A stretch of 64,000 nucleotides of DNA. Source: Endomychus coccineus (lineage: Eukaryota; Arthropoda; Insecta; Coleoptera; Endomychidae). The notes beneath the pieces were generated by a model. The model worked only from the letters and a program-made list of their open reading frames with translations. It had not been told where the DNA came from and ran no database searches. The stretch is taken from NCBI GenBank assembly GCA_958510875.1, contig OY294068.1, forward strand, positions 33,956,297 through 34,020,296, in the 5' to 3' direction. Position numbers and translations under genes: made by a program. Positions 36,101 to 46,586 of this stretch are shown piece by piece (the stretch's first letter is position 1; every line of letters begins with the position of its first letter).

Positions 36101-37976
36101 GACACTGGACTTTAGGAGTAAAGCCATGTTGTGCAGCATTTTATCCACGCAGGGACAGATGTTTTGTTCGCCCCAGGCGGGACTACCTTAGGTGAACACA
36201 CTCTCTGTTTGCTAGACTTATAGATTGCCTCTTTCTGGGCTATAGTCAACTCCACCTCCTCGTGTTAGTTGTTTTACCAAGAACGTTTAACGAGTCACCG
36301 TTCGGCTTTGTTCAAATAGCCTACCGCATATGTCTACCAAGCCCGTGAATCCATTTCAGCCAGAGCTCTGAGATAAGAAGGCACGATATCATGGTTTTAG
36401 TGGTGAAAAGTATGTGGTGCAAAGCCCACCGGATCTTATGCATTGACAACTGTTAGTTTCACCCCGCGCAAAAGACGTTGCTTGCTGAATCTACTCCCGG
36501 CGTCAATCCGGGCCAAATAGTTCTCTCTCGAGTCATGGAAGGTGAGTCGAAAGGTTCAGTCCCGTTCCTGGATGTATTAGTTAGTCGACAGAGCGACGGT
36601 AATTTGGGATATTGTGTGTATCGAAAACCCCCTCACACTAATAGATACCTCAATGGCCTTCTCCACCACCCTGCTCAACACCAATCTGTCATAAACTCAT
36701 TGACTCACAGAGCTGTCAACTTATCCCAACCCCAATCTTTGAAATAAGAATTAAAACCCCTTTCATTTGTCTTATTATCGAATAATTTCTCTCATTATAA
36801 CATTCAAAAGGCCATAAAGAAATACACTTCACCTATGACTTCAAATCAACCTGAACCACAAACCCCCACCTCCTTCATCCACTGCCTATGTTCCATATAT
36901 TGAGAAAATATCAAATCAAATTTCCAAAATCCTTAAGAAGCATAATATTTCCACTCCTTTTTCCACACTCGCAAGACTATCTCTGAGTTACAAACTCATC
37001 AAAGATCCCTCTCCTCCTTTTCATCTAGAAGGTGCTTATAGCATTTCCTGTTCTTGTGGTGGAGTCTACATTGGTGAAACAGGTCGTACAGTAGCTACTC
37101 GTGTGGAAGAACATGAGCGCTGTACAAGCATTCATGACACCAGTAGATCTGCACTTGCGGAATAAAAGTTTGACACTAATCATCAAATCCTTTGCGAAAA
37201 TACTAAAATCCCAGCCCGAGCCCAAAACTTCTATCAGCGAAAATTTGTTGAAGCGATAGAAATCCTAAAACTACCAAATAATCTGAACCTTGACTCAGGA
37301 CATTACCTCCCCAACATTTGGAAACCCATCCTCGAAAATTCCACTTCGCACATGATCACACAACGGCAGATTCAGGAGCCAGAACGGAGTTAACCACCGG
37401 CATAAAAGCAGTGAACGGTGTGGCGTGAAAGTTTTTTCCCACAATAACAATACCGCTATAGAAACCAGAATAATCAGTTTCAGTTAAAGCCTCAAGCCTT
37501 CCCTGAAAATGCCACCTGTAATGGTTGGCGAAACGACGGCTACCAGTCGTGCTATTGTGACTCAATCCATCCGGAAGCCAATAATTTTCGAATTCAATTC
37601 GTATCAAATAGATTGGAAATCACATTATTATGTGATCTTATTTTAAAAACTACTAACGATGAATTTTATTGTAGATTCTTAATCAGAAAATGCCTCCTAC
37701 GAAATCCCGATGTATTTGTATTCTAAATAAATAAATGATTGTCACAAATAAATATATCGGTTATTGGCATGAGTTGTATTTCGAAATATAGCGTATACGT
37801 TCCAATAAATATATAGAATAACATCAATGTTCATACTTACTGGTAATATCCTATCGTTAAGCGAACAAAGTTCTTTTTGGCGATCCACCAGGTACTCAAG
37901 TTTATTACATCGTTCTTTGTGGGCTGCTGGAGATAAGACTATTGAATTCGTCATGGAACTTGGCAATCCAAGCTGC
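30139..37976 (-). CDS. Wnt ligand, five C-terminal coding exons
   Basis: Minus-strand exons: 37976-37841, 34305-34185, 33848-33583, 31817-31555 and 30340-30139, all GT-AG with matching phases, about 328 residues plus stop. Wnts are secreted, lipid-modified signals for Frizzled receptors. Visible hallmarks are [13 protein letters not shown] and RWNCTSF (exon 2), [29 protein letters not shown] and HNNEAGRR (exon 3), [16 protein letters not shown] with the Ser that carries the palmitoleoyl group (exon 4), and [23 protein letters not shown] and the Cys-rich end (exon 5). The first exon here begins mid-protein, so the signal-peptide exon lies upstream of 37976 and was not found. Introns contain Penelope and LINE pieces, none of which breaks an exon. 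Subfamily is unclear: exon 3 and 5 motifs recall Wnt4, Wnt7 and Wnt16 types. Confidence 0.93.
31010..31520 (-). mobile_element. Penelope-like element fragment with GIY-YIG domain
   Basis: Lies in the last Wnt intron, same strand as Wnt. The minus-strand frame (ending at 30965) gives [20 protein letters not shown], then [20 protein letters not shown] and [19 protein letters not shown], the GIY-YIG endonuclease of Penelope-like elements, followed by a C-terminal [13 protein letters not shown] stretch. The RT part is absent, so it is 5' truncated. The 3' flank (31022-31070) matches 35425-35470. Confidence 0.82.
31905..32110. repeat. Dispersed repeat, copy 1
   Basis: Shares ordered blocks with 48870-49040: CATCGTGTGA, CGAAGGTTTGGAGGTTATATG (with one change) and GAGTTCCACAGCTT-type sequence. 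In copy 1 it directly precedes a LINE RNase H remnant. Confidence 0.6.
32200..33000 (+). pseudogene. LINE RNase H remnant in Wnt intron
   Basis: Two overlapping plus-strand frames: 32280-32474 has [20 protein letters not shown] and 32312-32878 has the RNase H core. Catalytic residues visible: Asp in [13 protein letters not shown], Glu in [10 protein letters not shown] and Asp in [13 protein letters not shown]. After a TGA at 32877 the frame continues with [12 protein letters not shown], the His motif. A frameshift near 32475 splits the upstream linker. It is antisense to the Wnt gene. Style and domain match the C-terminal end of an I/R1/LOA-type LINE such as the one at 21.3-23.2 kb; whether the two are the same family needs alignment. 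Confidence 0.75.
33285..33500. repeat. Probable dispersed repeat in Wnt intron
   Basis: GC-richer block (GCGCCCCCTTCCGGC, ATGGCCGAGAGCCGCCC) in AT-rich intron; no second copy seen in the window, so it is only a suspected element. Confidence 0.3.
35205..35290. repeat. Fragment related to the 15.07-15.71 kb element
   Basis: Carries GGGAGGGGACAAG, GTGATAACGTGTGATATGG and GGTTAAAAATAGC in the same order as the right end of the element at 15625-15690. Confidence 0.5.
35400..37615 (+). mobile_element. Penelope-like retroelement with RT and GIY-YIG remnants
   Basis: Antisense in the first Wnt intron seen here. From 35600 the degenerate RT includes PLSPVI-like sequence and an intact RYVDDTFF catalytic motif near 35715. 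The RT continues after an insertion as [20 protein letters not shown] and [16 protein letters not shown]. From about 36990 comes the GIY-YIG part ([34 protein letters not shown]). Stops are frequent. The ends 35400-35500 and about 37530-37610 are inverted copies (GCGAAACG...GGC and CCGGAAGCCAA blocks). This fits the known tendency of Penelope elements to carry an inverted partial copy at one end. Confidence 0.82.
35828..36532. mobile_element. 705-bp insertion inside the Penelope element
   Basis: The RT frame is interrupted between an Ile-Met-Lys-Gly and a Met-Glu-Gly-Glu context. The bordering sequences TCATGAAAGGTGA (35815-35827) and TCATGGAAGGTGA (36533-36545) are 13-bp near-identical direct repeats, read as a target duplication. 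The insert is clearly GC-richer than its surroundings and has no protein similarity that I recognise on either strand, and no terminal inverted repeats. Confidence 0.6.
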
Positions 37977-38079
37977 CTGCAACGACAAAATCATCTTGAA
38001 ACTTCATGTAACAATCAGCTTTTTAAAACCAACAGAATTGATGAGAAACCACCCCTAAGTCTGACTGCTGAAGAATGAG

Positions 38080-38312
38080 GAAATATCTGAATTACATTAT
38101 TATATTAATAACATTAATAATAAGCGCAATGAGGGTAGTCAAAAAGTTTAATGTTTTATTATAAATTACGAATAATTAACGTAACGTAGTATGAGCTTTT
38201 CTAAGCATTTTTTGAAGATTTAATAAAATTTTAACCGTGCTTCAATATAATAAAAAATTCTCTGATTCAACCATTTGCTAGTCATTGAAAAACATAGAAA
38301 CGTAATTTGACA
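38080..38312. other. Upstream of Wnt exon, nothing recognised
   Basis: AT-rich; the missing 5' Wnt exon was sought here and not found. Confidence 0.35.
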
Positions 38313-39178
38313 TACGAGGGTAAGACGAAAAGTCCCTGAAAAATAAAATAGATGGAACCACAATCGAAAATCACATGTGACATTTGTGATGTACCTACTT
38401 TAACTAGAACGCATTCAAATTTTTCAGACTGATATGTCATTCAGTTCTGTTTTGACACCCATCGAAATCAAGCAACCTAGAAGATTTCCGCAAACATTGA
38501 AAAAAGTAAATTTTGCGTGTTGATTAAACATTATGTCTTTCATGGGAAAAACATCACGCAAACCAAAGCATCGCTTGTAAAACATTATGGGCATAGCTCA
38601 CCATCGATTGGAACGATTCACAAGTGGTTTACTGATTTTCGTTTGCTCTCTGTTGACAACAAGTGCGACCGTATGACAACTTCAAAGGAGTATTTGGCGT
38701 TGTTCAAGTAACCGTGGACGAAACATGGATCCATCACAACACACCAGAGACCAAAGAACAGTCGAAACAGTGGACTTGTCCTGGCGAATCAAAGCCCAAA
38801 AAGGCCAAAGTGGGTTTATCGGCCAACAAAGTCATGGCGGAAGTTTTTTGGGATGCACATGGTCCATATCTATAACCTTGAAAAGGGCAAAACGATCATC
38901 GGCGTGTATTAAGCAAAAAGTGCTCTACCACCAGAAGAATCCACCGGCGTACAGGTCCGCAGTCGCAATGGCAAAATTGTATGAATTGAGCTACGAATTC
39001 ATCTGTCATCCACCATAATCTTCAGATTTGGCCCCCTGGGATTTTCATCTATTTCCAAACTTGAAGTAATGGCTCGGCGGAAAGTGATTTGGCTCCAACA
39101 ATGACACACAATCACTGAAACAAACGCCTATTTTGAAGGATTGCCGAAATCGTATTATTTGGAAGGGATCGAAAAATA
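38313..39178 (+). mobile_element. mariner element, decayed copy 2
   Basis: Starts TACGAGGGTAAG and shares the leader of copy 1. Fragments: HTH at 38517-38711 (VFHGKNITQTKASLVKHYGH), then VTVDETWIHHNTPETKEQSK near 38705-38765 (first catalytic Asp), then a piece with LYHQKNPPAYRS where HQDNAPAH is expected, so the second Asp is lost. The terminal LAPWDFHLFP-like motif survives near 39035. The segment between HTH and VTVDET is shortened relative to intact mariners. Ends near 39178 without a right terminal repeat. Confidence 0.85.
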
Positions 39179-39879
39179 AGCCTTTAGAAACACACAAATA
39201 TTTGGTTGATGGAGCAATTTTAGAACGCCTGTGACTAAATACCCAGTGTTCGGCAAAACAGAAATATCAGCCGCGGCAAAGTGCGTGTTATGCATGCCGT
39301 TTTAATAAATAAACCGCAGATAATAATCATACTTCCTCCTTCTGAATCGTGCGAGGTGCAATTGTAAGCTGAAAGATTTTTTTTTGATCGAAAAAAATTC
39401 GTTGTCGCGTCGTTGTAATTGCACATTATAATATCAGCCTTGACAGGCGGGATTTGTCAAAATTTTATGTATTTGAAGCTGTGAAATATTTGGTAAATAA
39501 TCCACTCTTATTGTCTGCAGAAATTCGTGTATTTGAAGCTGACATTATCAAAATAAACCAGTGTTTTCAGTTTAACAATGATGGCAGACATTTATATTAT
39601 GTAGATCAACGTTTGCTAAAAACGCTAATGTTTACAACTGCTTATAACAGCGGATTAATCAATGTTATAACTAAGGCGCGGATTTTATGCACCATGCATA
39701 TATATATGCAAACTACATAAATTGGCACAATTGTAATTTTTTTGCATCTTTTAACAGACATTGCACATTATAGCATATATCTGCATTTCTCTAATTTCAT
39801 ATATATGATATATTGTTACTTTATTCACAAACGAAAATCTGACCGAGCATTTTCGATTACACCATTCCCAAATTCTCAG
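39179..39879. other. Nothing recognised
   Basis: A frame at 39454-39720 is open but resembles no family I can name. Confidence 0.35.
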
Positions 39880-40270
39880 AAAGGTCTAAGAATGGGTCTG
39901 GCAAGTACTGATTTACAGCGACCCAAAAAACCTACTAGAGTTCATTTTTGTAACAAAATTAAAAATTATGTATTATGTATAAATTTTCCAAATTTTCCAT
40001 CTGGAGGGAGTTTTCCGAGAAAACTAACTGCAGAATCGTGATCAGCGACCCAAAATACATGCTAGGGGTCGTTTTCGGCTCTGAATTCATTAGTTTTCTA
40101 AACTTTTGGATTGTTTTTATAAGAATGTTCCTCTGAGGGGTTGAAACCCCGTTTTGGGGGGGTAGAAAGGTCGACCTCTGCGGTCTTGATAGTCATGAAT
40201 GATCTATGGGGTATTAGGAACGGAATGCAAAAAAAATTTTGAAATTCTAGCTCACTATATATTTTTTTTT
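39880..40270. repeat. GCGACCCAAAAAACC-type dispersed repeat
   Basis: Contains CAGCGACCCAAAAAACCTAC and a second GATCAGCGACCCAAAATACA, the same motif that recurs several times in 41990-42460. Confidence 0.6.
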
Positions 40271-40479
40271 CGGTTCGCTGCCTGGACTATAAGCTGTATG
40301 TAGATGATTGCCTAATGTGTGTTCCCAATGATAAAATTTAGTACGTGATTTATACATTCAACCATTTCCACTGTAAACTTCAATTTACTTGTGAAATAGA
40401 AGTGAACAAAAACATACATTTCTTAAATATGAACATTATAGGAGGCATGACGCAGATGGAAAGATAAAAACTTTGTAGT

Positions 40480-41160
40480 TCACCAAAGAAGTTATAAAAA
40501 GTGTTATAAACAGCCTTACAGATCTTGCGGTTAAATTGTCCCACCCAGAGGACCATCTCAAGAATAAAAAAATTGGTCGTACTACACTGGAAATGAATGG
40601 CTACCCAAAAACAGTTTTCAATCCTATCATTAAAGAAAGAATAAACAAAATCTATAACGGAACGTCATATATAAATAACACAAACGGTAATACAGATAAT
40701 TTTATAACATTACCTTATATTCCGGAAACCCCAGAGAAAATTAAGAAATGTTTAAAAAAGTGTGATATAAATGTTGCCCATAAACCTACTAACTGTGTTG
40801 GGTAATATTTTTCTAATCTAAAACCTTCATTACCTATAGATAAATAAACACACAGTGTACAAATTAAATTGTTTAGATTGCGATGGGAATCTCTCAAAGA
40901 TATTTATAAAAAAGAATGTATGGCCATAAGTATAGTATAAGAAACAAAAACTTAGAAAATTCCACCGCCCTTGCTAAACACTGTTGTTGACTATAGCCAT
41001 CAATTCGATTACAAAAACGTTAATTTTTCAACTAAGGAAACCAATTATTATAAAAGATCTATTCTGGAGATGGTTAACATAAAAAGTGACTCCAAATCTG
41101 TAAATCATAGAACAGGATATTCAGTCAATGAGTCAGCTTATACCAATTTAATAAATTGAA
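40480..41160 (+). pseudogene. Second Penelope-like family remnant
   Basis: Frame 40536-40805 reads LSHPEDHLKNKKIGRTTLEM, NGYPKTVFNPIIKERINKIY and TLPYIPETPEKIKKCLKK, the linker between RT and endonuclease of Penelope-like elements. 40971-41159 reads SHQFDYKNVNFSTKETNYYK and RSILEMVNIKSDSKSVN, the C-terminal half of the GIY-YIG module. The GIY and YIG motifs between them are lost or shifted. It differs clearly in sequence from the other Penelope copies in the window, so it is a separate family. Confidence 0.7.
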
Positions 41161-41725
41161 ACCTCTGCAAATTCTTTATGATTTTAAATGTATATTTTAG
41201 GTAGAATGCTCAAGTAGCAATATTCCTAATGAGGTCTGACAACCTTTTTCTATTACCTCATAAGTCTTTGACATCTGAATCGAAAGAGGATGCTTGAGTG
41301 CTATATTTTTTGGTTTCAGTCGTATACAGACTTTGTCTGACATGAGTTTGTATATTACAAGAAAATTGTTGAACAGTGGATTCTTGATACATATTCATAT
41401 ACATAAAACATTAATGTGTTACAATTTCGATTATTCGTGTTTCTGTTCGTTTCGGCGATGTGAGCTTTTTAAATTGAAATTGGTGAGATAAGAACGCTTT
41501 GTGTTGATACAATTAGTTTTAAAAATTTTTAGACATAATACGTGTTAGCGTGATCTATTTCCTGAGAATTTATATATAATTCATATCTGGGTCAAGAATC
41601 ATTATTAACTTATAGTCATAGGTTTTGAAAATAAATTCATAAATATATTTAAGACACGTGGAAAAATATTTTTCTATCATGAAGAAGATATTTACGAACA
41701 AGTAAGATAGAATTATGTCGAAGAA
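41161..41725. other. Nothing recognised
   Basis: AT-rich, no supported content. Confidence 0.35.
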
Positions 41726-42673
41726 CATTATTTTTCAAGTTGATCCGAATATTTTCATTTATAGACCGATAATTGTTTGAGTTCAAGTAAAAATATTAAC
41801 GAGTTAATAAAACTCGTTAATTCAAATCTGTGCGTTATAGGTACTACTATTTCTATTGAAATTAGATAAACATTTTCTATTAAAACCTTTTGGGAACCCC
41901 AACCCCACCCATTGGGGCGAAAATGGCCCGAAATCTCCAAGTCTTGAATTGTATTTGCTACAAAAAAGATATTTTGGCATTTCGAGTGCACCTAGGAGGT
42001 TTTTTCGGTCGCTAAACACGAATCCGTAGCCAGATTTACTTGCAATCCATCGTAGGGGTGGTAAAATCGACGAAATTGGTCAATTTTGCACCCCTATATG
42101 GTATTTTGCAATTTACATGTTTTAGGCATTTCGAATGCACCAAAGAAGTTTTTTGGGTCGCTGAATACGATTCCGAAGCCAGATTTACTCGAATATCACC
42201 GTAGGGGTGGGAAATTTACAAAAATGGCTAATTTGACACGTTTCTAGATGTTTATTATTTTTGCATTTTAAAATTACTTCGGAGTAAATCTGGCTTCGGA
42301 ATCGTATTCAGCGACCCAAAAAACCCCCTTGGTGCAAAATAACATATAGGGGTGCAAAATTGGCCAATTTCGTCGATTTTACCACCCCTACGATGAATTG
42401 CAAGTAAATGTGGCTACGGATTCATGATCAGCGACCCAAAAAACCTACTTGGTGCATTCGAAATGCCAAAAACACGTAAATTGGAAAATAACATATAGGG
42501 GTGCGAAATGGGCCATTATTTTTCAAGTTGATCCGAATATTTTCATTTATAGACCGATAATTGTTTGAGTTCAAGTAAAAATATTAACGAGTTAATAAAA
42601 TTCGTTAATTCAAATCTGTGCGTTATAGGTACTACTATTCCTATTGAAATTAGATAAATATTTTCTATTAAAA
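41726..42673. repeat. 160-bp direct repeats around a palindromic block
   Basis: 41726-41885 and 42514-42673 are almost identical direct repeats (a few substitutions). Between them, 41990-42240 and 42265-42460 are largely inverted copies: CCAGATTTACT...CGTAGGGGTGG on the left and its complement on the right, with GCGACCCAAAAAACC units. No coding content. Either a 788-bp tandem unit with a truncated second copy or an insertion with a long duplication. Confidence 0.8.
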
Positions 42674-43000
42674 TTAAATTCGATGTTTTTCGTGTGAAGA
42701 ATTTTCGAATTACTGATAATAATGCATTGAGCATCACCCGTTGATTATAAATATGAGGTATGCTGCAAATAATTATGATTATTTATGTTTCAAAAGAACC
42801 TTGATACCGGCAATTTCAATAAATTTTATTCGTCGTGCGCAGTTTTGAACAGACTGATTAAGACCTAAAGCCGGCTACACACGGTCCGGCAAGCTTGACA
42901 GATCTAACTGAACAGTCCGCCTGAAGGCCTGTCGCCGGATGGACTGAGGACCCTCCAAACGTTCAGGTGAATCTGAAATATGTTTCAGTCTCAATTTATT

Positions 43001-43140
43001 ATGGCCTCTACTGATAACGACGTGTTGGCCCTTTTCGGTTTAGTAGTCGCTTTGGGTAAAGTTAAAAAGAATCCCAAAAAGAAACGTGCAGTATGGTGCA
43101 AAGAGTGGTTGAAAAAATCTTCATTGAATCCTTCACTTTT
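43001..43140 (+). pseudogene. Harbinger transposase N-terminal fragment
   Basis: About 40 recognisable residues from the ATG, rich in Lys/Arg and ending in VWCKEWLKKSS, after which similarity stops at the internal deletion. No catalytic residues are present. Confidence 0.6.
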
Positions 43141-43184
43141 TTTGATTACTTGCGAAAACTACTTCTTAAGTTATTAATTTTTTT

Positions 43185-43285
43185 TGAGAACATTAGACTT
43201 CGTACAAGAAGGATCGATTTCCTTCCATTTTTCTACCAATTTCAAATATGCCGCATCTTTCTTATCACGGTCTTAGACAGGGCTC
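43185..43285 (-). pseudogene. MADF/SANT-like partner protein fragment
   Basis: Minus-strand frame of about 33 codons with the WKEIDPSCTKS pattern of MADF/Myb-like helices. It converges on the transposase fragment, as in two-gene Harbingers. Start and end are missing. Confidence 0.5.
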
Positions 43286-44023
43286 ACTATGATAAATCGC
43301 GATAAATTCCTCCAAACACCTGTTTTCAATTTCGCGCGATATGGTGCACTCACACTAGAACTGTCTGACAGATAGTTCGACAGACGACCGTGCCATACAC
43401 ACGTTCTGACTTGTATTTGATTGCATCAGGCCGGCCGGATAGACGAACATATTTTTGAACTTTTTCCGGCTGCCTGAACAGTCTTAACTGACAGGCCGAC
43501 CGGAGTATACACGTTCAGGCGACAGGCCTTCAGGCGGACTGTTCAGTTAGAACTGACAGGCCTGCCGGACCGTGTGTACCCGGCTTAATACTAATGAATG
43601 ATATAAAATGTTCCAACTTCTTTTGAATAAATAAACATCTTTTATGCAGTTTTTAAGTTCAATCAACCTGTTGAAACGTATAGGTTCGATTAGCAGCATT
43701 ATAAATAAATATGTATGATATACTCGTAAGTATAATAAACACATTTGCAAGTTTGTTTCCAATCGTATTACTTTTTACGGTTTCTCCGAACGGAAGAAAT
43801 TCACTAAAACATTGCACAATTTCATGTCAGTCTGTGTACCTAGAATCATTAGTTGGATAAAAAAAGATACTGATTTATTTACCTTCATAGAAATTATTTC
43901 ACTTGTGCATCATTAGTCACAGGGTGAGCAAATTTCGATGTTTCTATATAGGGAAACTCGGTAGCTATAGGATACAAAACAATCGAAGTCACATTCTCAA
44001 TCTTTTTTTTTAAATCAATTCAC

Positions 44024-45223
44024 TGCACGATATAATATAATGGTAGTGCGTCTCGTATATTAAAAGCGTAGCCCAAATCTGTGAACTCACAACTCTTGCC
44101 GCAGGGTCGCTGCCGTCGGATGTAAGAGGAGCTATATGGGCACAGTGGGTAAAGTCACGTTTTTAGGTGGACAATGGTCAAGTCGAAAATTTTGAATTTC
44201 TGAGTGTTAGATGTTATTATTATTATTTGGAAAGTTGCATAATATTAATATTAACTATTTACTGTGTTTACAAATACATGGTAAAATGAGTGAAGGACTC
44301 CTGTTTACACCACCGCCTAATTCCTTACAGTTAGAATATCTTAAATAGCTGTCTGATTATTATGTACAAGTTGTTTCTGCCGTATACAAGTATAGTTTTT
44401 CCTTAACAATGAATAATACTGAGATAGATAAGACCATATATTCCCATATTTATATTTGATCTACATTGTAATCTATATGTAGGGTTAATTTAGCAATTTG
44501 TAAATTTATGCCCATATTTAATAAAGAAAAACTCTATAACCCCCAACAGCTCCCAAAGGCTTTTTTTTGGAATTTGTTTCACCAATCCTTTTAGTTTTTT
44601 AATGTTGCACAGATTATTTGCGATTTTTTGCGTTTTGGGTGATACAGAATTTTTTTTCAAACACTGTGCAGAGTGATTCATTCATTGCTTTCTTTTTCAA
44701 AAAAAAAGCATATATCGTGAATAAAGATCGGAAATTTTTATTGGGAATCTTTTACAATTGTTAAATCTTTTACAATTAGGTGTGAAAATGATATCATTCA
44801 TACGGCCACTACCACTCTGTTTACAGGCCTGTATCCGAAAGTCGAAATTTTCGATGACTTTTCCCAATAAAAATGAATTCACTTCTTCAATTTCTAAACA
44901 AATGTTGTTCTTCAGGTATTGAATTGCATTTTTCTATAGATGAAATTCGACAATTTTGCGAATTCTGGACATGCGTTTGAGTTTTCGTAGTAAGTTTGGG
45001 TGATTCAAATGAGTTGTTCTGTTGTTAATAGCGCTATACATGCATACAATTGTTTTACTTTAATTTAATTATCAGCTTATCATCGTTCTCGCCGTTTAGC
45101 TCCTCTTACATCCGACCGTAGCAACCATGCGGCAAGAGTTCTAAGTTCACAGACTTGGGCTACCCTTTCGTCATGTATAACAGTATACGAGACGCATTAC
45201 CATTACATTATATCGTGATTGAC
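44024..45223. mobile_element. 1.2-kb element with about 110-bp inverted repeats
   Basis: 44024-44133 and 45098-45223 are inverted copies (CACGATATAAT, GCGTCTCGTATA, TAGCCCAA, TGTGAACT, CTCTTGCCGCA, CGGATGTAAGAGGAGCT), the right arm slightly longer. The minus strand has two short frames (44681-44490, 44882-44697) that might be coding remnants, but I do not recognise them. Confidence 0.7.
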
Positions 45224-45589
45224 TTGCAGAAACAAAAACTTGCTATTGTCTTTTCTTCGACTTATAAACAAAAGTTTGATCGTTCGACTTTTACACATAT
45301 ACGTATATTGTGGTTGTTTGTAAAGTCAGGAGAAAATAACTTTTGCATTCTCAAGGCACCTTTTCCTGTTTAATCCAGAAAACAAAAGGTATGCAATTCT
45401 GAATTATGGCCTACAGCTGTATTTTTCAAATGGCTATCATAGTTCTATGGTTATTTGGGAATGATTGTATTATATGTTGGGTCTCTTTTCTTAAGTGTAC
45501 CCAATACTCTTTAATAGGGGAAATAATATTTTACTATATTACTTTTTGCGTTTTCTTTATATTTATCCCAAGTAGGTGGGTGTCATCAA

Positions 45590-45670
45590 TGACAGTGCTT
45601 ATACGTTTGTCAGGAAATTGCAAATTAACGATTTTGTTCCCATCATAATGACAATTAACTCATTTAACCG
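45590..45670. repeat. Direct repeat near MULE fragments, copy 1
   Basis: Shares TTAACGATTTTGTT and CAATTAACTCATTTAA with 47070-47145 in the same orientation. The two copies flank the MULE remnants. Confidence 0.6.
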
Positions 45671-46015
45671 TAAAAGCGAGGAGGGGATTCGAAATTCGTC
45701 ACAGTACCCAGGTAAACATAAGATTTGTGTACGATATTCGTCACATGGCATTCTGTTGTCAGATTTTGGGACTACGAAATTCGTCATAAAGATAATTATT
45801 GATTTTAAAATACTAAAATACAATGAAAACCTTGTTGATGTAACAATTTTGCCACCACAGGCGTCCAGTAATATTTTTACGTTTACAAAAAAATTAATAT
45901 GATTGAGACATTAAATTATGAGGTCGATTTTACTTTATTTCTTCACTAAATTTGTGTAATAAAAAATGTTTAAAATAAAATATGATCATGAATATATACA
46001 TGTAATACACAAAAT

Positions 46016-46264
46016 TTACATAACAGCTGAGTTCTTAGATTTACAAGGAGTAGCTACACTATTACATTTTATGAACACTTCAATTTGAAATTTTGACAAA
46101 ACATTCGTGAAATAAAAAATATTCGGTGAACTATAATAAACAGAGTTATTTAAATGATATTGAAAGGACTCGCGAGCGTTCGTGGTTTTATTTAGAGTTG
46201 AAGAAACTTCAGCCCAAATGAGGGGTGGAAAAGTGACGTCGGCGGATATAAAATAATCCTGCAA
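46016..46264 (-). pseudogene. MULE transposase C-terminal exon remnant
   Basis: Begins after a TTTGCAG acceptor (minus strand, exon start near 46260) and reads ISADVTFPPLIWAEVSS, then NKTTNARESFQYHLNNSVYY and SSPNIFYFTNVLSKFQIE. This matches the block near the end of insect FLYWCH-MULE proteins where TTN.xESFH.xHLN is conserved. The Cys-containing zinc motif that should follow is not clear and a stop comes soon. Confidence 0.55.
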
Positions 46265-46586
46265 ATAATCAGCAAAAACCGTTAACTTATTGTCACTTGG
46301 TTTTATCTTGAGTAACTCAAAAACAAAAAATCGCCTGGATTTAAAAATACCTTACCATAACAATATCAACCACAACTTTCTCAGGAATAAAACTTAAGTT
46401 GTTAAGAGAACAAACAGGGTCTATAAGTTTCTTATGATTTGTTTTTCAATAAACTAAATACTAGCGGTATATAGTGTCCATTTATGTAACCATGTATGGT
46501 AAATAGTTGAGTGACAAATTTTGTGCAGAATTGGAATGTGCCATCCATGTATATAAAACTCGACTTACATAAATTTTCAAATTAGA

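Larger units (their letters stand above)
42866..43588 (+). mobile_element. PIF/Harbinger derivative, 717 bp, with TAA duplication
   Basis: Element 42869-43585 is flanked by TAA at 42866-42868 and 43586-43588, the 3-bp TWA duplication expected for PIF/Harbinger. Ends are inverted repeats of about 70 bp starting AGCCGG(C/G)TACACACGGTCC. Inside the left part a plus-strand frame from 43001 reads MASTDNDVLALFGLVVALGK and KKKRAVWCKEWLKK, like Harbinger transposase N-termini. On the minus strand at about 43285-43185 a frame reads DRDKKDAAYLKLVEKWKEID, like the MADF/Myb-like DNA-binding partner encoded by Harbingers. The middle, with the catalytic DDE region, is deleted. Confidence 0.82.

Noticed and set aside
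36478..36747. Independent gene with product [12 protein letters not shown]...
   Set aside because: Its first part is insertion sequence and the rest is Penelope RT; the frame is a fusion by chance.
39454..39720. Open frame of 88 codons as a Helitron N-terminal piece
   Set aside because: Only a vague likeness to a short Helitron block; no Rep or helicase motif nearby.
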